From the NCBI GenBank assembly GCA_033816765.1, contig CM066287.1, positions 5,084,001 to 5,148,000 on the forward strand: a stretch of 64,000 nt of DNA, given 5' to 3'. This stretch comes from Nothopassalora personata (Eukaryota > Ascomycota > Dothideomycetes > Mycosphaerellales > Mycosphaerellaceae). The notes below the pieces were generated by a model. The model did no database searches. It was not told where the DNA came from and worked only from the letters and a program-made list of their open reading frames with translations. Position numbers and translations under genes: made by a program. How positions within the stretch are numbered: the first letter of the stretch is position 1; each line of letters starts with the position of its first letter. Positions 44,204-55,753 of the stretch are shown here, piece after piece.

Positions 44204-44450
44204 TGTTAAGATGTAGCATCTTAAGGGGAGCTAACAGTTAGGTTGTAACATAATAGCCTAAGGCATCTACAATAACTTAGCTTATCGGAAGACACCTTCT
44301 CTCCCCTTTAGCTTAGATAGACATCTAACACAATCAACACATTAGTTCCTAATATATTGCTACATGCCCTATAGCTATTAGCTAGTTAAAGATTGATCTC
44401 TTACTCCACTCCGCTGCTAACTACGTATCCTGTAAGGTCTTAACTTAACA
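44204..44450 (+). repeat. C3 3' LTR
   Basis: 247 bp, preceded by the purine-rich AGATAAGTAGGAG. Confidence 0.9.
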
Positions 44451-44455
44451 CTAAG

Positions 44456-46795
44456 TAGGCTATTAAAGCAAGCTAATACTAATAGTTAGTCCCTATTCTT
44501 AATAGTGAATTAAAAGTGCCCGTAGGTATCTAAATCGTAGAAATGAACTAGGTAACGATCACTATTATATGCTAGTGTGAACTTAGCCAAATCTATAGCT
44601 ACGTACCTATAGGGAGTTATTGCCCTAATTAGCTTAGTCCTGTTAAATACTTTATGTACCTTAGCTAGGCTACATCCTCTATGATGTGTAGTGAGGGGTG
44701 CTTTAGGTACATTAGGGTTAATAACCACCCCCTCAACTCTAAACGGAAGCTAGTTAATGCGTTTAGCGCTAATATAGCCGAAGATTTAGTGCTACTAGCG
44801 GCCTAAGAGCTTACGGTGTTTAATAGGGGTCCTACTAGACGTTACTACACCTTTAGTGCCCCCTATGCTATTCATTACTACTATAACGGTACGGTCGCCG
44901 TTAGAGTCCTAAATAGGCGGTGTTTAGATAGTATCACCCTTGCTAATTGTACTAATAAAGTGCGCTATGCGCTACTTCTTAGTAATCTTTAGTAGGATGC
45001 TCCTATTATTACTCGATGGCTATTTATAGACCATCTCTAACTAAGGCGGTGTAACCACCTTAAAGAAGGGGATTGTGCTAGTAGGGCGGTGTAGGTCTAT
45101 TAATTTCTTGTTATTGTAATAGACTAAATTAGTGCGTCCGTACTACTAAAGTCTAGCCGTCTCTATACGTAAGTAGGAGATAACGTTCATATGAAAGCCT
45201 AGGTAATAGGCTACATCTAATAGGGTAAATGGTATCCCCTCTATCTTTATGCGAACCTTACCTAATGCGGCAATAGGGAATGTCGTGGTTCCGGCTTAGA
45301 TTAATGATGTAGTTAGGCGCTCTGCAATAAATTCTACGCCCTACTAGTTATAGTAATTAATGACATAGGTGTCCGAGTAGTTATCGTATACCTAGCAATC
45401 CCTAAAGTTAAAGCTTAATTAGCTTATCGAGCTCGAAAGGATAGTAAGACTAGTGAAGCCGTACGGTGCGGCCTTACCCTTAGCAATTGCCTTATCTCGT
45501 TCCTTATCCGTGCGCCTATTGCGGTTTAATACGCCTAGTAAGCGTTTACTATCATCGCCTAAGTAGTAATTAATAAAGTGCTTCTAGCACTTCTTCTACT
45601 ACTTAGAGCGCTGATCCTTTAATAGACGCTTCTTAGGGTTGACTATATTGCATAAATAGAGGTTCTTATAATAACTCTCCTTAGGCTCGCCGGTAATGTT
45701 CTAGTAGCCGCTTAGCCTATCGTTGTTATTACTGCTCTTTCCTTTGTTTATACCGTTGCTACGGTTACGACTCTTGTCGCCGCGGCTATGACGACGGTCG
45801 TTGTTGTTATTGTCGTTCCTACTGACTATACCTACTATAGGCGCTAGTAGTAGAGGCTCGTTCTCTACTAAGGGTTCGCCTATAAAGGTTACGAAGACTA
45901 ATCGACCGTTTGTAGTAACTAGGGTAGTGTCGCGTATCTATTCGAGGTATCGCTCGGTAAGCTTACTAAGCGAGAGCTTATTACGCTTCTACTCGTTATA
46001 TAGTAATGCTCTATAGGTAGGAGTTTTCTACTATATCGTAAGTAGGAAGTGTCGTAGTAGGTCTCCGTACTCGGCATAGTTACAATCTAGCATCTTAGTC
46101 TATAGCACTAGCTAGTCTAAACACTAGTCGTCGACCCTTCGGGCCTAGCTCTTCTAAAGCCTATTTAGCTCTAGTGTAAGCTGTCGCTTACGTAACATGT
46201 CGTTTAGTCCGTACTAATCCTTTAGAGCCTAGACCTTACCTCTAATGGTGCGTTTACTATACATTAGCTCCTAGCCTAGCTCTATAGTAGTCCTAATTAG
46301 GTAGGTGACCAATTTGGACCTTACGGACGTAAAGATGTTATATATCCGCTACCTACGGTCGGTGTCTAACTAGCGGAGCTTAATAAGCTCCTTATCTTTA
46401 GCCGTAGCGTCTTTAGTAGTGTATACTAATTGGATTTGCTCGAACGTTAAGTACACCGGCTCTATTAGCTCGGCGGTAGTGTCGTTCGGATCCACATACT
46501 TCTAGATGTTTAGAGACTTAGCGTAGAGCTCTAACTAACGGTTAAACTTGTCCTATTAGTCATAACTCTTAAGAACGATAGTACCGTGCGGCAAAGCACC
46601 GGTACTACCGGGTATCTCGGTAGTCGCTATAACGGTGTTAATAGGCCTAATGAAGGTTCCTATAGGTCTACTAGGGTCACTGCACTGCTATATAATGGTT
46701 GTTAATGGGATAATGATGGATCCTACTGGTTTTTAATAACGATGTAAAATCTACTCTAGGGCTTCGTTTTATGTAGCGAACGTTAGTAAGCGCCT
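44456..46795 (-). pseudogene. C2 gag, protease and integrase N-terminal part
   Basis: The minus strand carries gag (about 46750 down to 45560), a protease-like segment (about 45400-45200), and integrase beginning near 44830. The 44510-44728 frame (IDLAKFTLAYNSDRYLVHF) is integrase core. Gag is rich in N and R around 45720-45820. The plus-strand open stretch at 45801-46016 is only a shadow of gag. Confidence 0.75.
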
Positions 46796-46796
46796 G

Positions 46797-46809
46797 CCGG
46801 GCTCATAAC
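46797..46809 (-). other. C2 primer-binding site, unmutated
   Basis: The minus strand reads GTTATGAGCCCGG right after the 5' LTR, an exact complement of the initiator tRNA-Met anticodon arm. Confidence 0.75.
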
Positions 46810-47015
46810 TATTACGTTACAAGTGGTTAGAAGTTATAAAATAGGCTCATAAAGGTGTTTCAAAAGCAGGTAGTAGATTGCATGTATCTAAGCTAGAATT
46901 GAAAGGGCTGCTTGTAAAAAGGCTATAGGTGAGTAATCAATGTCACCTAATTCTTAGCCGCTGCTACCTTAGGTTTAATTGGGCTGTAGCGCCGGTGTAC
47001 GCTTAGATCGTAACA
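46810..47015 (-). repeat. C2 5' LTR
   Basis: 206 bp, same family as 3570-3775; followed by target duplicate ATCCG. Confidence 0.9.
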
Positions 47016-47020
47016 ATCCG

Positions 47021-47599
47021 TAGTATCGGATAAGTCTATCTAGTATAAGGTATCCGAGCTACTCTATATTATATGTTTCCGATATAGGAATAAAGTATAC
47101 GTATTTTATAAGTCTATTAACTATAACTAGTATTATGTCGTATAGTTACTTTGTAACTTAGTCTCTTAACGGTAGGAGTTTCGTAATAAAGTCTATTATA
47201 ACTTTGTCCTATAGGTTTGTTAATAGTGTCCTAAACTACAGATAACCGTATTTTGTATGTCTTATAGCCTTGTTTTATTAATAGTGCACGTATTGCTTAA
47301 TATAGCGTAGTACCTTTTACCTTATCTATAGGAATAAGAAGCTACGCTATATTAGGTTTATTGTCTTTAACGTTCTAGAATGTCTATAAGTTAGTCCGTT
47401 GTAATGTTATCGTATAAACTCTTCTTCTCGATCCTTCGGTACTTAGTATTTCCCTTACGATATAGGGAATTGCTCCTCCTTATCGCCTAATATTCGTATA
47501 ATGTTGTTAAATTCTCTAGTATTAGTACTAAGACTTCCGTCGGGATTTATCTTTAGTATCTTATGTTATACTAGTTCTTTTCCTTCTATATAGTCGCTT
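47021..47599 (-). pseudogene. D integrase core remnant
   Basis: Continues D on the right side of C2. It lies between the integrase C-terminus (33295-34224) and RNase H/RT (47959-49407), as expected for the integrase zinc and catalytic regions. Individual motifs are poorly preserved. Confidence 0.55.
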
Positions 47600-47958
47600 T
47601 ATTACGGGATGATTCCTATAGACCCTAGAATTATAATAACGAGATAAGTACGTAACTTATCCTATCTAAGCGCTTAGACTTAGGGCGATTGGACTGCTAA
47701 TACTTAGACTAATTAGGCTACTTATACTTAGAATAATTAGACTAATTATCGAGATCTACGAATCTCCTTTATATTTAGGAACGCTAAGAATCTTCTATAG
47801 TTTCGATACGTTTAACTTATGTTACTATCTTACTAATTGGAATATACTCCTATCCTAATTATTTATCTTTACTTAGCTCGCTTTAGCCTCTCTAAAGAAT
47901 AACACTACGTAACTTAACTTATCTCTTTTTAAGACTAGCCCTAGAACAAGACATAACA
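47600..47958 (+). repeat. Solo LTR of the D/F family in D
   Basis: 359 bp starting TATTACGG and ending GACATAACA, with target duplication CGCTT at 47595-47599 and 47959-47963. No internal element sequence is attached, so it is a recombination product. Confidence 0.85.
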
Positions 47959-49407
47959 CGCTTCTTTAGCTTAGCGCGTCTACGCGGCTATTCTCTTTTC
48001 CTAGAGTATATTTAATCTCGAACTTATATTATCCTAGCAGCTCTAACTAGCGGGCTTGCCTTCGGGTAAGTTCCTTTATCGTCGTAAAGTACGTAAGATT
48101 CTTATAGTTAGAAAGAATCGTTAACTTTAGTAGGCCCTCGATATACACTCTCTAATGTTATATAGTAGCAACAATAGCTAGAAGCTCTTTATTATAGATG
48201 TCGTAGTTCTGTTCCGCTATAGTTATTTTCCGGGAGTAATAGGCTACTAGGTGTCTCTACCTATCGTGTGTCTATATTAGATACGCGCTTATTGCTATAT
48301 TAGACGTATCGGTCTCGATGTAGACTTCCTTACTACTATCGAATAGTCGAAGCGTAGGGGCTAATACGTATTGTTCCTTAAGTTTTTCGAACGCTTCGAT
48401 TTGTTCCTTTCCCTCTTTCTAGTTAACGTCTTTTCTCGTAAGTATCGTTATTAGTACTACTATCTTTAAATAGTCCTTAATAAATTTCCGGTTATAGTTA
48501 GCTAGTCTAAGGAATAATTGTACGTCCTTAACTGTTTTTAGTTCTAGCTATTCTCTTATTAACTATGTCTTCGTAGGGTCGATTTTTATTCCTATCGTGC
48601 TAATAATAAAGCCTAAAAATTTAACCTCTTTCTTATAGAATTCGCATTTCTCGGGTACTATCTTAAATCCTAATTGCATAAGTCGTTCGAAGACGTCCTA
48701 GACTTATCCTATATGCTCCTATAGAGATCCTTTCGTATAGACTAGTATATCATCTATATAGGTAATAATGTATACGTCGAGTAAGTCTCTAAGCGTCTCG
48801 TTAATAAGGTCCTAGTAGGATGCCGGTACGTTAGCTAATTCTATTAGCATAACTAAGTATTTATAAAGTCCGTATCTTATTCTAAAAGCGGTTTTCTATT
48901 CTTCTCCTTCTACTATACGTATAGCGTAGAAGGCGTCTCGTAAGTTAATCTTTATATTCTAGTCTAATCCGGTTAATCTATCTTATGCTTCTTCGATGTT
49001 AGGTAGCGGGTATTAGTTTTTAATCGTAATCTCGTTTAACTTCCTATAGTCTTATACGAGTAGTAACTTCCGGTTTGTTTTCGGAACGAATATATGTAGA
49101 GCTCCTATACTAGAGGTAGATTTCCTTATCTATCCCTTAGCTAGTTTCTCCTTTAGCTATTCTCGTAGGGTCTATAGCTCTTTCTTAGACATTTAATATA
49201 GGGGTCCATATAGAGGCTCTTTCCCTAGCTAAATATTAATCTTATAATCCTATAGGCGGTGCTTAGGTAAGGCGGTTTTGCCTCTTTCCTCTTTAAAGAG
49301 TCGCGACTACTTACAATACTCCTTAGGAATACTTAAATCTAAGATGTTAGTATTCTTCGATAGTACGTTACTTCTATTACTTCTAGTAACTTCGTAACCC
49401 GGCGGCC
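47959..49407 (-). pseudogene. D RNase H and RT remnant
   Basis: The minus strand reads YIDDILVY near 48737-48765 (RT active site) and VYIETDTSN near 48300-48325 (RNase H). Stops are RIP-type. Confidence 0.78.
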
Positions 49408-49767
49408 TATTACGTCTCGTTCTAGGGCTAGTCTTAAAAGAGAGATAAGTTAAGTTACGTAGCGGTATTCTTTAGAGAGGCTAAAGCGAGCTAAGCGAAG
49501 ATAAATGATTAGGATAAGAGTATATTCCAATTAGTAAGATAGTAACATAAGTTGAACGCATTAAAACTATAAGGGATTCTTAGCGTTCCTAAATATAAAG
49601 GAGATTTGTAGATCTCGGTAATTAGTCTAATTAGTCTAAGTATAAGCAGTCTAATTAGTCTAAGTATAAGTAGTCCAATCGCCCTAAGTCTAAGCGCTTA
49701 GGTAGGATAAGTTACGTACTCGTCTCGTTATTATAATTCTAGGGTCTATAGGAGTTATTCCGTAATA
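49408..49767 (-). repeat. Second solo LTR of the D/F family in D
   Basis: 360 bp in the same orientation as D's 3' LTR, with target duplication CGGCC at 49403-49407 and 49768-49772. Confidence 0.87.
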
Positions 49768-51290
49768 CGGCCCTACGCTAGTGTCTATCCCGGTCGAAGG
49801 TAGTTCTTAATTCCTTCTATTTAGCGTAAGCTCGAATACGTTAAGCTGTTTCCTTACCTTATCTACTATCGTCTACTATCGATACGTAGGCTAAATGTTA
49901 ATAACGCGATCGTATTCCCTAAATGTAAGTACTCCTCTTCTCTAGTCGATTACTAGGTTATGCTTTCTTAACTAAGGTATACCTAATACTATATTATAAC
50001 TAGCTATATTAGTAATATCTAAGGTAATATTCTCGTAGTGCTATTAGATAGCTAGTAGTAATAGTGTCGTCTCCTATTCTACGCTAGGTAACGATAATCC
50101 GTCTACCGCGATTAACTCGTAATTCTATTTCTTCTTTAGGTAGCTAACCCGTTTCTTCTTACGAAAGACTCGGAGATAAAATTCCCCGCTACTCCTAAGT
50201 CGATTATAACACTAGTCTTATGTCCGTTAATAATTGCTTATATCTAGAAAACTATATTTAGTGTTAATACTTAAGCCTAAGTATTATATAACTCCCTTTA
50301 GTCGCTTATTCCTAGGGAGCTAATCTTTTTCCCGAATAGTATATAGTTCGCTATACTTCGTACCTAGAGGCTTCGGCTAGAACCTATAGCCTATTGCCCT
50401 ATGTCTATACTTATAGTCTATTACATTCCTAGATCTTTTACGATTCTAAGTAGAGAGCCCGTACGTGCTATACTACTGTTCGTAGTTTACTTAAGACGAA
50501 AATTCCTACCGGTGTTAAGTACCCGGTATCTATTATTTAGCTTCCTATAGGTAGTCGTTCGATAACTGCCTTAGCTAAGTTCTTAGTGTTGTTTATAATT
50601 AGGTAGCCCTATACTATACCCCTTATCGTATCGAGTGTCTTGTCGAATTTATTAGGGTTTAGGTATCGTTTCCCTAAGAACTTTAGTAGGAATTCTTCGT
50701 ACCTTCGTTAGAGGTAGATAATTAACTTATAGAGTTTTCTTAGCGCGTCTACCGTAAACGTATATACTTCGTTTTCGTCGTCCGTGTCGCTCTCTTCTTC
50801 TTCGGATAAGTCCTCGCTTAACTCTTCCGGTACGTAATCTTCTTTGATAGTGTCTAGTTCGTTTATTTGTTATTTTAGTACTAGTAATTAGCGCCCGTCC
50901 TATTCTAGATCCTGGTTTTCTTTATCGTCGTTATCGAAGTAAGACTCGTCTATATCTACTTCCTAGAGCTTGTTTCGTCCGTATTAAGCTCCTAGGGTTC
51001 CTACTAGTTATCGCGGCTAGTACCCTACGCCTAACTTAGCGTTATAGTAGGTTTAACACGAGTCCTAGTAATAGAATCGCTAATAAAGGCTTCCGTAACC
51101 GTATCGAGATTCTTTCTCGGCTTTATAGTTAACTTCCCGTACTATTATACTAAATAGTCTAATAGTCTTTAATTATTAGGCATTTGGTAGTAGTATATAT
51201 TATCGAATATAGTATCCTCCTCGTCCTTATAAGGGGTCTACGAGAGGCGTCGTAACCCGGTCACTATCTTTCTCCTCTGCTGTCTAGTAA
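49768..51290 (-). pseudogene. D protease and gag-like region, truncated
   Basis: VIIDLGVAGNFISESF near 50155-50215 is a protease core (DSGA with a mutated serine). Upstream to 51290 is a hydrophilic, acidic gag-like stretch (an E/D-rich cluster near 50780-50830). It is cut by the E LTR. Confidence 0.68.
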
Positions 51291-51558
51291 TGTCTACTAA
51301 CTACCCTATATAGGCCTGTCCGAGTTATAGTAGTATAGAGCGGCGCTTATGTAAGTAGGGGCATTTACCGGTCCCGGGACCGTGAAATTAGGTTACGTGA
51401 CGAGTAGCGTAGTAGCTAGATAAATAAGAGGATTAGCGGACTTAAACCCCTATACCCTCTACTCGAGAGGTATAAATTGAATTGTTTCCTTAATGCTACG
51501 CTTACAATGCTTAACTACGCAGTATATATCTTAATAGCTATACTAGGTCCTACTAGCT
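51291..51558 (-). repeat. E 3' LTR (visible homologous part)
   Basis: About 268 bp matching 62712-62979. It includes the palindrome at 51367-51383 and a GAGAGGTATAAATTGAAT TATA-like stretch on the plus strand. The inner border is uncertain because the other copy is truncated. Confidence 0.75.
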
Positions 51559-51798
51559 TACCTCAATGTCTAATTAAACTAAAATGAAATTAGGGCAAGT
51601 TAGACCTAAGGGACCCCCTCTAAATCTAAGGTTAACATAACCTATTAGTCGTTAATATATCCTCCCCTATTACGAACCTATCCTTAGGCTCTAAAGCAGT
51701 GAGCCCGGGTACTATAGGTAGCGCAGTTAGTCGCTATAAGCTAAGGTAGTCTTATAGTAGCATAATAGCTTACCCTATTATTTAGCTTAATATACAAG
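51559..51798. other. E spacer between 3' LTR and antisense ORF
   Basis: 240 bp without recognisable coding signal or repeat. Confidence 0.4.
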
Positions 51799-52314
51799 AT
51801 GTTAGGTAATCCTAGGGCCTACTAGCGACAGTTTATGAAGATCGAAAGGATTCTTCTAATAGAGACCGTAATAGTAACGTTAACAACCGCGACTCGCGCC
51901 CGTCGTACTATATTAACGTATGCTACGAAACTAGCGAGGGAATAGGTAGCTATGTTAGCATTAATCGAACGGGCTAGATAGTTAAATAATACGAACGCTA
52001 TTCATAAAACAAGTAAGTGTTAGTACTAGTAACCTAATAAATCTAAAGACGAGTCTATCGCGTAGCTAGAAAGTTAGTTAAGGGAAGATAAGTAACTATA
52101 AGAAACAAGTAAGATCTAAGGACTAGAAGTATCCGTACCTAAAGCATTAACTAGAACTAGAACTAGAATTAGAACTAGAAACTAGTATCTATAGGCTATA
52201 GCTATAGCCGGAAAATTAACTAGAAACTAGGAGCCTATAAACCCGTACTAACTACTTAGTTCCACTTATTCTTACATAACTCCTTTATCTAGACCTACTC
52301 GTTATCGTAGCTAA
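51799..52314 (+). pseudogene. Antisense ORF near E 3' LTR
   Basis: A frame of about 171 codons from ATG (51799) to TAA (52312-52314), opposite to E. All earlier stops are TAG or TAA and fit RIP of Q or W codons. The sequence is rich in K, R, E, L and Q (KIERILLIETVIVTL, TKLARE, LIERAR), suggesting helices. A hexamer repeat of ACTAGA at 52147-52187 encodes a Thr-Arg repeat. It overlaps the presumed end of ORF3 tail to tail. I do not recognise it. The lack of TGA alone is weak evidence because RIP depletes TG; the coherent composition is the main support. Confidence 0.5.
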
Positions 52315-55260
52315 TACTAGTCTTATTAGACGCGTCCCTAAGCGGCTAGTTAGTAAAGTTCCTATAGTAGTTACGGAAGAAGCTCTTATCGCGCCCTTCG
52401 CTTATAAAGTATAGCTACTCGAGAGTAGTAACTAAGCTAAGCTACTTGTCCATTATTTTTATAGCTCGGACGCGCTACTGATATATCATCTTATAGAAGA
52501 GCTCCGAGTCTAGGCGGACCGTAGCATTAAGCTACTTTCTAGCATTAAGGATAACTTCGTTATCGTTCTAAGACTTTAAACCCACTAGGGCATCGGATAG
52601 AGGGCTAATGCTACTAAGGTATACGCCCGTAGGGAAAGGATAGCCGGGTACTAGGCGTCGATACTTAAACCCTATAGCGCTCTTACTCGGCATCTTAAAG
52701 TTACGATAGAGGTCTATTACCTAGTGCATACTCTAGCTTCGCTAGAGTTTAAGATAGTTATCGTCGCGGATCTCGATAAAGTAAGGGTTTTAATCTAACG
52801 TAGCGTCTTCTTATGTACGGCCTACCTTATTAGAACGCCTATAGTAGTTACCCGCATTTGCCTAGCGCTTAGATCCTCTCTAAACTAGCTAATACGGTTT
52901 TTGCTTAGGTAATTCTAAACCCTAACCGAGAAGAAACGCTTAAATCGGCCGTCTTCTACGTAGTCGTTATTCCGGTACTACTAGATAAACTCTATAGCAT
53001 TCTCTTACTTATGAAAACCGTGTAAAAACTCCGGCCTACTAGTGCCCTCTAAGTTAAGAGAGTACAGCATGTTAAGCCGGTTACTAGTCTAGTAGTTTTT
53101 AACTTCGAGGTTTAAGTCGACCCTAGTATACTGCACTATAGGGTTCGCGTTACCCCCCCTAATAAGCCCTATTAAAGCTAAAAATCGTAGGCCTAGGGAA
53201 GGAGATAAACCGAGTATAGTATTAAGGGTACAGCGCTACTTATAAGAGCTATAGCCCGGGGTCTTATCGTATAATCTATTAGCTTAGAGAATACTATATA
53301 TTCTAGTAGACGCCGCCGTTACTAACCTTATTTAATTCTCGTAGGTACTATCGGTACACGTCGAATTCTCGACTTATTATTTCTCTAACCGTTTTAATCC
53401 GCGGCGCTAGGTTAGCGTTATTATACTAGTATAGTATGTTACTATTAATATAGGTACCGGTACTATTAAGATCGGCTTAGTTAGCTTCATTAATGCCGAA
53501 TTTATCGAGGATCTAGTTATAGTTAGTATACGTAACGATACTACTCGTAGTACTAATTTTGCCTCGAACGCGGAGGTAGCTAAGCGGGTTAATAGTCTTC
53601 TAACTACGCTTATTAGGGCGAAACTACGACCCATTTTTTACCTTAATAGCTAAAAAACGCTTACCTTTAAAGAGCTAGTCTTAGACCTTAAGCGTACGCT
53701 TATATAGGGTATTAGTAGTAATACCGGGATTCGTAACGAAGTAGAGGGCTTTATAGTAGAAATCTCGAACATGCTAATCGTATATTATAGCGCTAACCTT
53801 ACTATCCCTCTTAAGAACCTACGAGACAGTATACTCGAGCATCTTAAGGCCCGCTATCCGGTACTTAGGTAGCTAGTTAATGCTATCTACGTTAATCGAG
53901 TTTCTAAACTTAACGCTATAGTACCGCTTATTATAGGTGCAGTTAGCGCGCTTAATCCGGAGGGCCTCGTCTTCTTATAGGATCTAATCCTTAAAGACTA
54001 ATACATCCCTAATTATAGCCGAAGGTAATATAGTAAGTATCGGATTGCTATTCTTAGTTAAGGCCGGAGTAGATCGTAGAGCGCTAACCGGTGTACCTAG
54101 CGGACTGCCCTCGCGTATAGGTACGCCGTCTAGCGTTCGATTAGGCGAGGATCGAGTAGGCGTAGTTATACCCTTACCTATACTCTCGCCTATACGGAGC
54201 TACTTAAGTTAACTCGACTTACGACCGCCTCTCGATAGAACTATAGGCTAAGTAGAGGCTAGTAGTAGAGTTAGCGTAGTACTCTTTACACGTCCTTTGC
54301 CTTTACTACCCGGTAGTAGCTAAGGCTATTGCTAGCTAGATAGTCTAGGTTAATCTATGCTATCCTCTAGGGACGCGGACTTCTTAGTAATAGTACCTTC
54401 TATAAAGTATAGAAGGCTGTCCTTATAGACGGCTAGGCGGTGTCTTCTAATAATCTCCCTACTCTTAGCCGACTGCGGATTAATGCTACGTGCTTTAGGC
54501 TCCCTATCGTACCGGGTAAGATTACTAGGCTTTAGAATTCGCTTACGATCTATGCCCTTACGGCCGATCCTTATACGCTAAATTAATGCCCTCTAAATTC
54601 TACTAATAGCCCTACTATAGTCTAGGTACTTATTAATAAAGGCCGTAAACTAGCGGCGCCCGCTATTAGTACTATAAAGCTCGGAGATAATTCGTCGATT
54701 AAGAATCTTATTATATATCTACTATAGCTAGTAGCGGGTAAGCGTAGCTCGAAGAGTCTTCTTACGATTACGAATCTCTAAACCGGTCTTACGAATCTTA
54801 CCGACAATAGGAAACAAGATATCGAGCTTCTTATTACTAAGAAATTTATCCTTATAGCTCTTACCTATACCGTTCTTAACTTCCTCGAAAAATAGGTTAA
54901 CCTAGACGGAGTAGTCTTCGAACACCTTCTCGAAGCCCTTATAGAAGTCCTTTAACACCTTAACCCGCTTCTAAGGACTGAGCTCTCGGAACATAACATT
55001 AGCGGCGGACTTCGGCGTGTTCGTGTTAGTAAGGACATGCTTAACGTTATCCGGTAGGCGAAGGGACTCGAACAAGGTCTAAGGTGGGCGGGTAAGCCTA
55101 GTAACAGTACTAGTAAGCGCTATACTCGAGCTAGCCGGGCGTAACGATAGACTAGCTAAAGCTATAATAACTGGGATTCGCTATTAGTAAGATCGTAAGA
55201 GCTAGCTATCTCGTAGTACTACTCTAGAGTGATAGTAAGCTTTAAAAGCTTAGTATTAGG
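52315..55260 (-). pseudogene. E ORF3: unrecognised coding remnant downstream of pol
   Basis: About 2.9 kb of minus-strand coding signal between integrase and the 3' end of E. Codons at 55012, 53395 and 52519 lie in one common frame with gag-pol. A stretch near 52700-53300 reads better in another frame, implying compensating indels. The product is basic and helix-rich (VMFRELSP, VKVLKDFYKGFEKVFEDY, FLSNKKLDILFPIVGKIRK), with a Q/S-rich middle and a C-terminal ELFYKMIYQ segment. It has no RT, integrase, protease, zinc-knuckle or chromodomain motif that I can see. All stops are RIP-type. Function unknown; env-like or recombinase identities have no support here. Confidence 0.5.
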
Positions 55261-55753
55261 GTAGGGCTTTAAAGAAGGTTAAGGTCGTGAAGAGAGAGAG
55301 AGGCTAAAGAACCGTCTAATGTGTTAGTAGCTCTAGTAATGGTATTAGTGTTTAAAGAAAAAGAGAGGAAGTAGTAGGTAGAGAGCCACGCTTAAGTATG
55401 CCTCTTAGCGTATGTCCCTATAACCGTTATAAGGCAGTAGTACCGAGACCGGTCTTATAAGTAGTAAGAGTAGTACTATTAAGGTTATACTAAAGGTCCG
55501 ATAACCCTACATATAACCGAAAACTAGTGCTAGTAACTACCTAGGTAAGTATTCGATAGAGGTATACTATACTATTACGTAATCCAATTTACCGGTCCCG
55601 GGACCGGTAAATATAACTCTACTAACTAAGGTCTACCTAAGGTAAGAACATCCTATAAAGTAAAGTCTAGATAACCGAATTAGCTTAATAAACTAAAGAG
55701 CATACGTAACATATGCCTAAGGGAAGTGAACTCCGTACGCTATTGCTAACTAA
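55261..55753 (-). other. E spacer between pol and ORF3 with a palindrome
   Basis: About 490 bp with no coherent frame. It holds the longest copy of the E palindrome at 55587-55612. Confidence 0.5.
55587..55612. repeat. E palindrome, internal copy between pol and ORF3
   Basis: 26-bp perfect palindrome with core CCGGTCCCGGGACCGG and arms ATTTA/TAAAT. Confidence 0.85.

Larger units (their letters stand above)
38837..44450 (+). mobile_element. Element C3: Ty1/Copia of a different family nested in C2
   Basis: LTRs of 247 bp (38837-39083 and 44204-44450) with target duplication CTAAG on both sides. All coding domains are on the plus strand in Copia order, integrase before RT. Its base composition differs from its surroundings: more CA is retained and CG is rarer, with the damage concentrated at CAG and TGG. 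It is younger than C2. Confidence 0.9.
34225..47015 (-). mobile_element. Element C2: RIP-degraded Ty1/Copia with integrase, interrupted by C3
   Basis: LTRs of 206 bp at 34225-34430 and 46810-47015; target duplication ATCCG at 34220-34224 and 47016-47020. Same family as C1, but it retains integrase on both sides of the C3 insertion. The CTAAG duplication (38832-38836, 44451-44455) marks where C3 landed in the integrase coding region. Confidence 0.9.
32313..51290 (-). mobile_element. Element D: RIP-degraded Ty3/Gypsy chromovirus, interrupted by C2 and two solo LTRs, truncated by E
   Basis: Minus-strand element reconstructed from 32313-34224, 47021-47599, 47959-49407 and 49768-51290. The 3' LTR is 32313-32672; the 5' LTR is not in the window because E cuts the gag region. 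Order on the minus strand: gag-like, protease, RT, RNase H, integrase, chromodomain, then an antisense ORF, then the 3' LTR. Confidence 0.82.

Noticed and set aside
53407..53634. Short stop-free frames such as 53407-53634, 58884-59069, 26793-26981 and 32386-32577
   Set aside because: They are stretches where RIP left no stop, either antisense to or out of frame with a transposon ORF or within an LTR.
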